Positions 1 to 10,810 of a DNA stretch of 64,000 nucleotides are shown in pieces. The position numbers were made by a program, and so were the translations under genes. This stretch comes from Blepharisma japonicum (taxonomy: Eukaryota > Ciliophora > Heterotrichea > Heterotrichida > Blepharismidae). Below the pieces are notes generated by a model, which saw only the letters and a list, made by a program, of their open reading frames with translations, was not told the origin of the DNA and did not search any database. Where the stretch lies: positions 186,001-250,000 of the forward strand of contig CATKHK010000010.1 in NCBI GenBank assembly GCA_949751835.1, read 5' to 3'. Positions within the stretch are counted from its first letter, which is position 1, and each line of letters starts with the position of its first letter.

Positions 1-804
1 TTAAAATGAAAAAGCTAGCATGCATTATTTTTATATAAATATCACTATTGATTTTGAGAATAATCAATAAAAATAGTCAATGGAACATTTTTATTTATTA
101 TTAATTTTCTGAGGACTGGACATTTAGCTGAGGATAAAATTATAAGTAGTAAAATAAATAAAATACCTGAAAAACAATAAATAAAATAATTCAAAATTGA
201 AATAGTTAAAGGCATGGGACTAAATAAAATTAGTCTTAACATTAACTTTTGCATGCTTGAAATATTAATAGAAAGCATTTTTAAGATGATATTTAAAAAG
301 TGTTTAGCCAGAAAAATAGCTTAATCGTTCATTTTTTTTTCCTAATTTAATTTCGGGTAAGTATAAAGATGATTAAAATGTTAATTAGTATTTTTGAATA
401 AATAATGTTTTTTGTAAAATGAAATTATAATCCATATGCTTTTATTCTAGATCATCAGTCTTATTTAGTCTATAATTCCAATCACCCTACAAAGTTTCCA
501 TTTGCAAAATGCTGATCGAATATCTAATGAGAATAATCAGAATACTCTAATGAAAATTAGTAATAATAATTTTAAAGCTAAAGACTAGACTAATATAAAT
601 TTTTTATTCCTATTAATTTGATATGTAATATTATAATACCCTCAAAAATTAATCATATTCCATTCTGTTTTTCTATCATATTAATTTTATTTATAGTCCA
701 ATTAAATTTTAATAAGTCAGAATATAATATGAGTAATAATTTCCAATGCAATTTTCAGTCAAAAATTCACCCCAGTCATTCCATTTATCAAAAAAATATA
801 AAAG
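1..804. other. AT-rich region with no supported gene
   Basis: This stretch precedes the first supported gene. A 77-codon hydrophobic ORF on the minus strand (45-278) is the only sizeable one. It is not accepted as a gene because its composition is as AT-rich as the surrounding DNA and it shows no family motif. I see no RNA gene or repeat. Confidence 0.5.
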
Positions 805-1635
805 ATGTCAGAAAGATCATCTCTTACAAATTTAAATCTATTGGTTTCGTCCTCGCTAGAATGCCCTATATGTGCTGAATGTTTTACAATCCCTATATTT
901 CAGTGCGATCTAGGACATTCTATATGTGACCGATGCTCCAAAAAACTCGCTAAATGCCCATTTTGCCAGTCAAACATTGGTCGGAAATTGCGAAATTATA
1001 GCCTAGAACAACAGCTTTCGCTGATTAATATTTCTTGCCATTTTAAAGGCTGCACCAAAACAATAAAACTTTCATCAAGAATTTCTCATGAAATTGATTG
1101 CAGATTTAATCCATCTGGTCTAAAATGTTTGATGCCAAGTTGCAGATGAGCTGGAACCCATAAATCTGTCTTTTCTCATTTAAACATGAAACATAAAATT
1201 CCCCATTACGATGTTATGGGAGATACTGCTGAATTTTCTTCTAGACTAAGATCGAACTTGCTACCTCCAATTGCTGGCTGTGTTAAGTTATTGCATACAT
1301 TTCATTCTAAAGACGGAAGCACGATAACAATCTTAACTTACATTTTTATGGATTCAACAAAAAATTTGTTTTATCCACAATTTAGGACTTTGGAGAATTT
1401 TTCGAGCAAATTCACATTGAAGATTTGGAATATCCAATCAAATCAATGTGATGAATTAACTATTGCAGGCAAAGTTATGACTATTAGGCATCGATTAGAC
1501 GAAGAAAGAGAGAAAAGTTTATGCTTAAAGTTGGATCTAGGTAGTGTGGTAGATAAATTTTCATATGAAGATATAGCTGAAAGAGGCCAAAGGCTATTGC
1601 ATTATAGACTAACAATAGATGGTAAGGTCACCTAA
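805..1635 (+). CDS. SIAH-like RING E3 ubiquitin ligase
   Basis: A 276-residue protein once TGA at 1147-1149 is read as Trp. Residues about 20-56 form a RING finger: it opens with CPIC, has a CDLGHSICDRC core and closes with CPFC. A SIAH-type zinc-binding segment follows at about 70-130, with paired Cys and His residues; the TGA Trp falls in the C-x-W-x-G context usual for SIAH proteins. The C-terminal half fits the SINA/TRAF-like substrate-binding fold in position and size. Family knowledge: SIAH ligases take E2-bound ubiquitin and mark specific targets for the proteasome. The start at 805 is the first Met before the RING and gives a protein close to SIAH length (about 280). It stands alone, facing away from the paraoxonase gene. 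The RING is certain; the SIAH assignment is likely. Confidence 0.85.
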
Positions 1636-1756
1636 TGATGATATTATTATATAGAACTGAATTTAATATAAATTTAAAAAATTATTAAATATCATATATA
1701 AGGGTAAAACAGTTCATAAAAATATCCTTTATATTTTATTTAAAGAATGATTCATT

Positions 1757-1861
1757 GCTCACTAAGTTATCAATTTATCTATAATCAATTATCATCGCTC
1801 ATTAAGTTATTTAATTTAATTAATGATAATGAACCCTAATGATTATTACTCACTGAATTAT
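1757..1861 (+). repeat. Three degenerate copies of a 13-14 bp motif
   Basis: The motif CTCAYTRARTTAT occurs at about 1758-1770, 1798-1810 and 1849-1861 in the spacer between two convergent genes. The first two copies are 40 bp apart and differ at one base; the third differs at two or three. Function is unknown. AT-rich chance similarity cannot be excluded. Confidence 0.35.
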
Positions 1862-1924
1862 CCATTTGACTAATACTAAATAAATCAAATAAATTATTGA
1901 AACAAAATTTTTAGTATCGTTTTT

Positions 1925-3019
1925 TTATTTATTTGTTGGGCAAAGCAAAAGATAATTATCTGTTGGGCTTCCAATAATAAGCGTGCCATTAATAATAGCA
2001 GCAACAGAAGCAAAGGTTTTATCTTGCATAATTATCTCTTCAACAGTCCAATTTCCATTGTTATTGCTCATTCTACTCACTCCTCCAGCTATAGCTGACC
2101 TTTCTTTCCCACTATTATATTCCTCTAAAATAACCATAAATTCAATCATTCTTTTAATTCCAGTTGCTAAAAACGTTCCATCTCTTTGCTTAAGAATATT
2201 ATCGACATGATGAGGAAAATTCACTACTGTATTAAAGGAAAGGCTTAAATCTTCTTTTATGTCATAAATTTTTATTTTGCTTTCAATAGACTCGACAGCA
2301 AAAAGTTGGTTATTTGATATGTAAACTCCGTTAAAGCTTCTTTCAGTATCTTGAACTACACATTCTGGACTCTTCCCTTTAATTTCTTTGCAATAATAAA
2401 GATTTGTATTTTTTCCCATCATTAAAAAATTTCTTTTAAGAGTAGTCCATAAAGAAAAATCTCTTCCTTCAGGTGTATCTGGAGTAGGAATCCACTCAGT
2501 CACATAGAAATGTCCATCTTTTATAACTGCGATATCATTTAATTTTCCTAGAAATTCATTAGGAAATACAATAGATCTTACATATTTTGCCCTGATCCTT
2601 TCTTGTTTGGTTTCCATTAAGTAAAAAATTTCAATTCTTTCTCCATAATCGCCATAAGCATGGTTCAATACATATAGAGTAGAATTGTCGAATAAATAAA
2701 TTCCATGAGGATGAAAAGGGAGGTCTGCAGGGAACTTAGAAAGAGTAATAAATCCGTATGTTTTGGTGCTGGAATCAAAATAAAGTAGTGAGCCTTTAAT
2801 CTGATCTTTTATATCAAAATGCTTTCGATCAGCTATCCCTGATATCAAAAGATTTCCGTATAGTTCGAAGTCTTCGGCTGCAAGAGGAATAGCAAATGCT
2901 TTGCAGTTTTCATGGTCATGCAATTGTGTAACAACAAAAATATCAAGAACTTCTATAAAATAGTAGGAAAGCCAGCTTATAATAATCACTAAAATGCTAA
3001 AAATGATCTTAGAAATCAT
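1925..3019 (-). CDS. Paraoxonase/arylesterase-family membrane-anchored protein
   Basis: A 364-residue protein of the PON six-bladed beta-propeller family. A hydrophobic N-terminal segment (about residues 4-23) looks like an uncleaved signal anchor, as in mammalian PONs. Visible PON landmarks in order are the ED pair in a PLAAEDFELYG context, FHPHGI and VLNHAYG (the two catalytic-site His of PON1), LNDIAV, FNGVYIS, HVDNI and a GTLIIGS C-terminal strand. These include the calcium-ligand Glu/Asn/Asp positions, so the enzyme could be active. Family knowledge: PONs are calcium-dependent lactonases/arylesterases; the natural substrate here is unknown. A second copy lies at 22845-23954 and a decayed copy directly upstream. 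Start context is a TATAATG run. No TGA Trp codon is used. Confidence 0.85.
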   Translation of the reverse strand: MISKIIFSILVIIISWLSYYFIEVLDIFVVTQLHDHENCKAFAIPLAAEDFELYGNLLISGIADRKHFDIKDQIKGSLLYFDSSTKTYGFITLSKFPADLPFHPHGIYLFDNSTLYVLNHAYGDYGERIEIFYLMETKQERIRAKYVRSIVFPNEFLGKLNDIAVIKDGHFYVTEWIPTPDTPEGRDFSLWTTLKRNFLMMGKNTNLYYCKEIKGKSPECVVQDTERSFNGVYISNNQLFAVESIESKIKIYDIKEDLSLSFNTVVNFPHHVDNILKQRDGTFLATGIKRMIEFMVILEEYNSGKERSAIAGGVSRMSNNNGNWTVEEIIMQDKTFASVAAIINGTLIIGSPTDNYLLLCPTNK

Positions 3020-3099
3020 TATAATTTCTAAAGAAATTATTCCAATATGGTCAATATATTAGATTAATTAAGAGATTAGATATTGATGAATAATATTTC

Positions 3100-3990
3100 T
3101 TTAAGAGATTTAAATGAAACTCTAATTTGCTGCATAATGATCTCTTCAATAGCTCAATTGTTATCAATTTTTGTTTTTCTTTTCACAGAATGGACAGCTG
3201 GCTAACTTTGTTTTCCTGATAAACTTTTCAATCGAGTTCATAACCTTAATCCACTAACTAATAATGATCCATTATTTTGTTTTATAATATTGACCATATG
3301 AAATTTAATCAACTTTGAACATCATAAATATTCACAATGCCTAATTATCTAAACCAAGTAGCTTGCTATTTTAAAATATTAACTCCTAGCATATGACATA
3401 AACTTGAAAGTGTGCATTCATGAGCTTTATTTACAGCTCCTCAACAATGCATAACCCTTTAAATTTTTCAATAATGCTTTACACAATACATAATACTCGT
3501 CAGTGAAGACTAAAATTAATAATCCCTAGCTTTCGTCATGAGCATAAAAATGATCTTCATTAATGAGAGCAATTTGTTTCGTTTGTCAAGCCAATCATTT
3601 CCAAAAGTTATCTACTTCAACTAGTGGGCTTGAATTCCTTCTTGAGTCTGATAAATTAAAGACTTCAATTCTTTCTCTAAAACTTCCAAATGCTGCATTA
3701 ATTGTATAAAGAGTTTTCTATTGTAAATATCGAACTCAATTGGATTAATAGCAAATTTTCAAGATAATTTATCATAGAAGCATAACCAAGATTTAGAAAA
3801 GGATCAGTATAAATTATAGATCCTTTTTGGATGTCCTTTGATGTTAAATGTTTGTAAAGCTTGCTTTTAGGTGACCTATCTCAGGAATTATAAGTTTTCC
3901 ATATCATACACAAGTCTACAACTTCTAAAGAAGGCATAATTTTTTCACAAATCTTCATTTTGATGGGGCTTTACAATTGGTAAATAAACC
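3100..3990 (-). pseudogene. Decayed paraoxonase-family gene copy
   Basis: Minus-strand translation gives short blocks colinear with the neighbouring intact PON gene but in shifting frames. A block near 3660-3720 reads LYTINAAFGSFRERIEVF, against LYVLNHAYGDYGERIEIF in the intact gene. One near 3535-3580 reads INEDHFYA against IKDGHFYV. One near 3800-3870 matches IKGSLLY. One near 3120-3170 matches VEEIIMQ, with TGA where the intact gene has Trp. Stops and frame changes separate the blocks, and the PON1-like catalytic His that should follow LYTIN is replaced by Ala. It is a host-gene tandem duplicate that has been decaying for some time. The exact ends are uncertain by tens of bases. Confidence 0.8.
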
Positions 3991-4092
3991 TAGGCATTTT
4001 ATAACAAAATAGCAAGTCAGCTTGCTTCTATAATAAACAGGATTGATATTATCTTCATTTATATTGGAAAACTATAAAAATAAATTAGTGAT

Positions 4093-5103
4093 TTATGATT
4101 GTTTACCTTGAATTATTAAATTTCCATATCCAGACAAGGATTTCTCATTCTTAAAACGATTATATTTATCGTCTGAATGAAAAATATTTTTTGATTCCTC
4201 TCTAAATGGTGAAGTCATTGCTCCTGGAAAGCCAGCAATTGGGTAACTGATTTGAGGCTTAGGACTTTGCTTGGTATATCTAGTATTAATATCATAATTA
4301 AAAGTGTTTGGCTTTGAAGGTGAAATATTTGTTTTTGATTTATTTTGAATAAAGTTATAAGTGTCTCTAAGAGACTCTGATAATGAGCTATCCATTAAAA
4401 TTTTTTCTTTGGCACTTGAAGGTGAATCCTGTACAGTCACTGGCTCAGTCATAGCTTTTTGTGGAGATTCATAGCTGAAATTTCGCTTTACATTATATGG
4501 ATTATCTTCATTAAATTGATGAAGTTCTTTATAAGCATTTTTTTCATATTCTTTTTTTCGTTTGAGCTCTTCAATTTTTCTTGCAATTCTTGCTTCTTTC
4601 TCTATAAGCTCTTGCCTGACTTTTTCATATTGGAATGCTTGATTTTTAAGCTCTTCTTCTCTTTGCTTTATCTTTTCATTAAGTTCATATTTTTCTGCTA
4701 GGTCTTTATTGAGATTGTTATATATTTGAAGTGCATATGCTGCTTTTTTTTCTATTGGAACAGGGCTCAAGCTTTGACTTTGAGAAAATTTTACTGGTGC
4801 AAAAATAGGATCGTATTCTTTTTTATCATTTGGATTTGTATTTAGTGGGTTGGCTTCAATATTTTTATCATTATCTTCAGTTTCTCTATGAACTGTAGAT
4901 TTTGGAAAAGACTTGGCTGAATAATCATAGCTTAAAGAAGGACTCATCGACTCATATGCAACGCCATAAGTTTGCTGATTTTTATTAACGTTAAATAACC
5001 TTCTTCCAGACCTAAAACTTTTGCTAGCAAGAGTGGGCATTCAGAGTTGTGCTAGTTCGTTCTTTTGAGACAGCTTATATTGAGATCTTGAATTTAACTT
5101 CAT
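4093..5103 (-). CDS. Coiled-coil protein of unknown function
   Basis: A 336-residue protein. The obvious Met at 5040 is directly preceded by TGA (5041-5043); reading this as Trp extends the frame 21 codons to the Met at 5103, and I prefer that start. The N-terminal 90 residues are Ser/Tyr/Lys-rich and look disordered. A strongly charged helical segment at about residues 125-200, rich in Glu and Lys (EKYELNEKIKQREEEL, KEARIARKIEELKRKKEYE), is a predicted coiled coil. The C-terminal part is low-complexity, with several Ser-Pro sites such as SPSKP and SPKPQ. I recognise no enzyme domain and give no function. It is followed on the same strand, 83 bp beyond, by the start of the gene at 5187. Confidence 0.65.
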
Positions 5104-5186
5104 TTTCAATAAAAGTATAAAGAGAAAAAAATCGCTTTCCTGATCCTAAATTATACATTAACTAATTAATGAGTTTAAGAAATTAT

Positions 5187-5642
5187 TTATATTGAATCAA
5201 TCTCTGCTGTTTGATAGGAATCCATTAATGTTTTGGAGATTCTAATTTTTGTGCCCGTTTCTGCATGCTGCTTATTGTAGCATGGCTCACACATTCCTTT
5301 TGCATAAAGCTTTCTTTTAGAGTGCTCACAAAGTCACGCATATGTCTCCCTGCCATATCTATGGTAGCAGGAATTGCACATACCTCTTGCGTAGTGCTTT
5401 TTATCTTGATGCTGGCAGGCTGTTATTTTCTGAGTCTTGCGACGTCTTTTGGATTTTACTGTATGTAGAGGAGATTGTGGAGGCAATTCTAAGCATTCTT
5501 CAGGTTTTATATCAATGACGTTTCTGATAGGAGGCAGAGTCACAGATGTTGGATAAAGATCTGGAAAGGATTTTTGATTCATTTCTGAAAGCATCGATGA
5601 TAAAAGAGTTAAGTCTATGTTTGGTGATTCTTCAGATTGCAT
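5187..5642 (-). CDS. Small protein with tandem CxH...CxxC zinc-binding-like motifs
   Basis: A 151-residue protein, read through TGA at 5334-5336 as Trp. The standard code would end it exactly between two copies of one module. Unit one reads CQHQDKKHYARGMCNSCYHR and unit two CEHSKRKLYAKGMCEPCYNK, so both fit C-x-H-x5-YA-x-GMC-x2-CY. Four regularly spaced Cys/His per unit suggest a small zinc knuckle or treble-clef-like fold. A basic run, SKRRRKTQK, just before unit one could be a nuclear localisation signal. The N-terminal half is acidic and Pro-rich. An in-frame TAA directly before the Met fixes the start. I cannot name the family; a nuclear nucleic-acid-binding role is only an inference from the zinc motif and basic patch. 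Confidence 0.75.
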
Positions 5643-5919
5643 TTACTGGGCAATGATCTCTATTTAGAAATTTTTAATAATGCAAGAATTTTTATAAAAA
5701 TGTAGCCCGTTATCTAAATTCTTTCCCTTCAGCTAAAGAAATCTTAATTTTTATCTGACGTGCGTGTCTTGTATATTTTAATGGTTATATAATTAGAGTT
5801 ATTTCAAGACTGTGAAAGAAAAATGAACTTAGGTTTAACTACTAAAAGTACTTCTAAGTTAATATTTTTGAGTCTGCTTAACGATTATAACTTACTTATC
5901 TTTACAAATTAACTCCTAA

Positions 5920-6789
5920 TTATTTGAACCCAAAATCCACTGATGAGCTCACAAATTGAACTGGAAGCTTAAGCATACCTGGAGGTGGCACGCAGCATTT
6001 TTTGCTTTTGCAAGAAGGCGTTCCTTTTTGGTTCAACATTTCTAAAATTTCTTTAGAAAGCACCTCTCCTGTCTGAAGTTTGGCTATTTCGCTCTGGACG
6101 AATTTAAACTTTTTTACATAAGCTCTTAATAATCCTACCTTATCGTTTTTATGCTCTTCGAAATTAAAGCCAAATTTCCTCCCAAATCTAAGCTGGAGTA
6201 AATAATCATCTAATGATTTCTTTGAAATTCCTACCTGCAAAGCAGCTTCTTCGAGAGTGTGTCTTACGATTTCTCCATTTGAATTTGGAGCTCCATTGTA
6301 TAAATTTCGCCATTTTGCCACTTTGTCGATAATGAAGCCAATTTTTCTTTCTTTTGTCCTTCTAGAGCCTTGTCCTTTTTCAGAATTATTGTCTTCTTCA
6401 ATTATATTGGTTGAGATTACTACTTCAGTTTGATTTGTAAGGCGCGATTTTAGCTGTAAAATAGGGAAATCATGCACGTCTGCTATAGGAATGGACAAAT
6501 CTGAGGGTAAAGGATCGTGCCCTAAGTAGATGTAAAGGTTTCTTTCGCGAGATAAATATGATATCATAGAGTTTGAGACAGGGTACCCAAGGTCTCTTAA
6601 ATATTTTAATATAGGATACAGCAAAAGCTCGCCTGAAAAATTAATTTGGACAGAGGATTGGTCAATATTTTTTATTGTATCATGCTCATAGTGGCCTAAA
6701 CAGCCAAATTGAAGTTCGATTTCTAAGTTTTTCAGTCCATTCTGTACATTTCTAGGCAATTCACTATATGTTCTGATCGGATTTGACAT
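5920..6789 (-). CDS. Conserved-looking protein with a helix-turn-helix-like segment
   Basis: A 289-residue protein with no TGA codon and an in-frame TAA upstream of its Met. The best-formed segment is residues about 145-210: a basic stretch (SRRTKERKIG), then DKVAKWRNLYNG, then TLEEAALQVGISKKSLDDY and LLQLRFGRKFGF. The pattern of two helices around a GIS turn resembles a helix-turn-helix, with a basic tail. The C-terminus has a CKSKKCC cluster. I recall similar segments in ciliate proteins of unknown function but cannot name a family. It lies on the same strand as the zinc-motif gene at 5187. A DNA-binding role is an inference only. Confidence 0.65.
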   Translation of the reverse strand: MSNPIRTYSELPRNVQNGLKNLEIELQFGCLGHYEHDTIKNIDQSSVQINFSGELLLYPILKYLRDLGYPVSNSMISYLSRERNLYIYLGHDPLPSDLSIPIADVHDFPILQLKSRLTNQTEVVISTNIIEEDNNSEKGQGSRRTKERKIGFIIDKVAKWRNLYNGAPNSNGEIVRHTLEEAALQVGISKKSLDDYLLQLRFGRKFGFNFEEHKNDKVGLLRAYVKKFKFVQSEIAKLQTGEVLSKEILEMLNQKGTPSCKSKKCCVPPPGMLKLPVQFVSSSVDFGFK

Positions 6790-7063
6790 ATTATTCTAAT
6801 TTACCAGGTAACCATTTTCTCATTAGTAATAAAATGGAATGACAGTTTCGTAAATATATTTATACTATTTTTGATATTACCAAAAGTTTGTTTAAAATTT
6901 TTGATTTTTATTAAGATATTTTAATAATTTTTAATTCGGTTTGTTGATATAAAAATTTCTGATTAAGCTATTAATTTAGAGAACATATACCTCAAACTGT
7001 TTCAAATAAACTCTAAACAGTTAATTATTATTAATGCAAAACTGTCAAATAAATATATAAAAA

Positions 7064-10000
7064 TTATTTAATTTTACTTAACAAATATTCAGCCTCATTT
7101 TTTCCTGTGCAATTGATCATTTTTCTAAATTTTGAGCTTTCATCTTCTGCAAGTTCTGCTGGATTTCCAAATTCTCCTACCCTGCCACTATCCATCAATA
7201 TAATTAAATCTGAATCAATTACAGTTCTCAGCCTATGAGCTACAATTAGCATTGTACAGTCCTGGAATTTTTCTCTTATAGTAGTTTGTATAAATTGATC
7301 AGTATCAGGATCTACATTTGCGGTAGCTTCATCCATCATAATAACTTTATTCTTTCTTATAATTGCCCTTGCCATACACAATAACTGCTTTTGCCCAACT
7401 GATAAAGTAAAATTAGCTGTTTTCAGCTCTGTATTTAAACCATTTGGCAAATTTGTCAAAATTCCTTGGAGATTCACTTGTGTTAAGGCATCTAGAACAT
7501 CTTCATCAGAATGATTATGCAGAGGGTCTAAATTATCTCTAATTGTTGCAGAGAATAAAAACGGAGATTGAGGGATAACAGAAACTTGCTTGCGAAGCTG
7601 ATGCAGACCAGTATTAGCAATATTTTGGTCATCAATTAAAATTTCTCCAGAATGCAAGTTACTGAGCCTGAATATCGCTTGCATTAAAGAAGATTTTCCA
7701 GCGCCAGTCCTTCCAACTATTCCTACTTTTGACGAAGGTGGGATTACGAAACTAACATCTTTTAAGGATGGTTCCAAAAATTCTCTATACTTCATTACAA
7801 CATTTTTAAACTCCATTTTCCCTCTGCTAATTACAAACGGCTTATCTGATTCATAAACGCCTTCTGCTGGCAATAAATCATATTCATGAACTCTTTGAGT
7901 GCTTGCCATATAGTTATCAAGGTCAACGATCATTCTACAAAGGACAGTTATAACTGTAAGCAAGCTAATATTCAATGCCAAGCTGATTGCTGCCCCTTCT
8001 GAACTAACCCAACCTCTCAGCAAAACGATAACTAGTGCATTCATAGAGAGCATGAATGAAGAGACAATATCAGAGTATAGTTGGAAAAATCTTACATGAG
8101 TCTGGAATTGAAAAAGAGCCCTTATATTTGTGTCTATAGCTTTGTTAAGTTGGCTTCTTAAATGATTCTGCAAATCATATGCTCTGATACTTGCTAGCCC
8201 ACTAATTGCATTAGTAAAGAAATTAAAAACAGGACTCCTGCTAATTAATTCAAGCCTTTTAAAGTTTCTTGCAGATGGTACAACTTTTTTGAATAAAAAT
8301 ATTAGCAAAATCGCCAAAATAAAAACAAAAGCTATGTTTACAGGGTTTACAATCATAATAACCACAAGATTAGCAAGGATAACACAAGAGTATTGAAATA
8401 CATAAGGAAAGTAAAAAGTTTGCGGCTCATCCATAACTGCTATATCTTTCGAAAATCTGTTGATTATCCTCCCAGATGGATTTGAATCGAAATAATGGGT
8501 ATTTGTTTGTAGTAAAGTCTTTAATGAATTATTGTGGTAGATTTCGTTAGAATTATATATACATTCGTATAATACAAAAATTCTGCCAACCCCAAAAAAG
8601 TAAAAAACCACAACCATTATTGCCATTATTACTGGATAAAAAGAACTTGATTGGTCACTCTGGTTTGACCAATATGCTACCCAATAAGTAATGATTAGCA
8701 AAATTACTTGTACTGCAGCAAAACTTAGTAAGAAAAGAAAGAATAATGCTGAAGAACTTCTGAACCCAGTCTGAAGATATTTTCAGTAAAATGATATTGG
8801 CACTGAACCTTCAGCTTTTTCTTCTTCCTGAATAGTTTGAGTATCCTTTGTTTCTTTCTTGTCAGCGCTTTCTTCTTCAGAATCAGAGTCCTGAGGCCCA
8901 TTTTTTTTCTTTTTTGATTCAAAAAGTTCTCCATATATTTCTTTCAAATCTTCTCTTGTGAGAAGTTCGCTATATATTCCGCAAAATAATACATTACCTT
9001 CATCAAGTATAAGTATTTTATCAGCCTCAGGAAGCACATAAATTTGATGAGTGACCAATATCCTTGTTTTTCCTCTCAGAATTCCTTTTATGCAATTTTT
9101 AAATAGTTTTTGAGAAACTTCACTATCTACAGCTGATAAAGGATCGTCAAGCAAATAAATATCCCTTTGAGAATATACTGCTCTTGCCAATGTTATTCTT
9201 GCTTTTTGTCCTCCACTCAGTGTAACTCCTTTTTCTCCGACCATAGTTTCACTCCCATGCTTAAAAGTCTTAATATCTTCATCAAGGCAGCATGATTTTA
9301 ATACAGAATTATACAGTTCTTCGTCATAATCTTTTCCCATTATAATATTTTCTTTTATTGTTTCTGAAATTACCCAGGATTCTTGGTCTGTATATGCAAG
9401 AGTTCCATTGATCCCTATAAATCCACTAGTCTTGTTAAGTTCATTTAAAATGCTCATAAGAAAAGAGGTTTTACCGGCTCCCACTTTTCCAACAACAATA
9501 ACAAGTTCTCCATAATTAATTCCTATGGTGATATTTCTCAATACAGAGCTTGATTCGATTTCCAGTAAGCAGCTCTGAGTTTCTAGAGGTGTAGGGATTG
9601 GATTATCTTGCCAAGAAAATGACGCATCTTCGAATTTTATAGCTAAATTTTCAGGTGCTGGGTAAATTTGGTAGTTTATAGTTTTTAGCCTCAGTGACTG
9701 AGTTAATCTGCGGCAGACTGCTAGTAGTAAATAAATATATTCAATCGCAAGAGATAAATTTTGAGTAATTATATTATGAGTCACTAGCAGCAAACTAATA
9801 GCAGCAAAAGCGCTGCTCAGATGGATATCATTTCCGAGTGCAACATGAATAGAAAAAGTAACTAATAAAACCAGCCCTTGGCCACATACTGTGCTGCTTT
9901 TAGTTAAAGTCTGATATCGTGCTTTAATCCTATACTGCTGAATTTCTTTTGCTCTGTATCCTTTAGTGATGTCAATAAATGGAAATTCCCAGCCATAAAG

Positions 10001-10810
10001 TTTAATTACTCTTATCCCTTCAATAAGGTTTGAGATCAGCTTTATCCTCGAATCTGAAAACTTGCCTATTGTCATTCTATATTTCGTCACAAAAGCTCCG
10101 ACCCAAAAATTTAGTGGTATATAAAGAAGTGATATAAGAATTCCAAATATTCCTGCAATTCCTAATAAAAAATATATCAAAATTATTGATCCTATTATGA
10201 ATAAAGGACCTGTTGATAAAAACCCAAAAACTGCTAAACTTTCTAGAAGCTCAAGGTCTGATCCAACATTATTTAGCAGCTTACCAGCTGCTACGCCTGA
10301 ATTAATAGAGCTTTGAGCAAGCTTAAGGGTATGATTATAAATCATTAATGAACAAGCGCCTTTGGTACGGCCTGCATATAATGATAGAAAAAATAGTCCT
10401 CTAGCAAGCTGGGTTGACATAATGATACTTAAGATGCCGAAAACAATTGCATAGACAACGCCTTTCCATAGTTCAATACTCGAATCTTGCAAAAATTCAA
10501 GCATTCATTTTATAAGAACTGCTTGTAATAAATATCCGAGAGTACTTATACAAATCGGTACGATAGCTTTTATCATATCCATCCCATTGGCCTTAAGCAT
10601 CACTTTTAGCAAATTGGGAGATTTTTGAGTTTTGAGCTCCTGATCTCATAAGTTCTCCAACTTTTTAAAAAGCTTTGTGAAACTAATAACATTTGGAATT
10701 TCATCTAAAGTTTCAAAGGTTGGGTTCGTTTTTGAAGATTTTCTTATGAGAGAGTAAGCCCAAAACATGAAACTTTGAGAAATAAAAGAAGCTTGGTCAA
10801 CCTTAGACAT
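7064..10810 (-). CDS. ABCC-type (MRP-like) full ABC transporter
   Basis: A 1,248-residue transporter restored by reading TGA at 8783-8785, 10505-10507 and 10646-10648 as Trp. The order is TMD1-NBD1-TMD2-NBD2. NBD1 has Walker A GKVGAGKTS (near residue 440), signature LSGGQ and Walker B IYLLDDPLSAVDS. NBD2 has Walker A GRTGAGKSS (near 1030), the ABCC-type signature LSVGQ and Walker B VIMMDEATANVD. An acidic Glu/Lys-rich linker joins NBD1 to TMD2. Compared with MRP1 it lacks the extra N-terminal TMD0, so it is a short-type ABCC. Family knowledge: such pumps export organic anions and glutathione conjugates, or act at vacuolar membranes; the substrate here is unknown. The start at 10810 (MSKVDQASFI) is the first Met of the extended frame. 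No breaks are seen. Confidence 0.92.

Noticed and set aside
45-278. 77-codon hydrophobic minus-strand ORF
   Set aside because: Composition equals AT-rich spacer; Phe/Ile/Leu richness is expected from AT-rich random DNA, and no motif or conserved feature is seen.
618-878. Plus-strand ORF overlapping the start of the SIAH-like gene
   Set aside because: Lies in another frame over spacer and the RING start; no domain. It is a shadow of the real gene.
8725-8934. Lys-rich minus-strand ORF over the ABCC linker
   Set aside because: It is an out-of-frame reading of the acidic linker of the transporter, which is intact once TGA is Trp.
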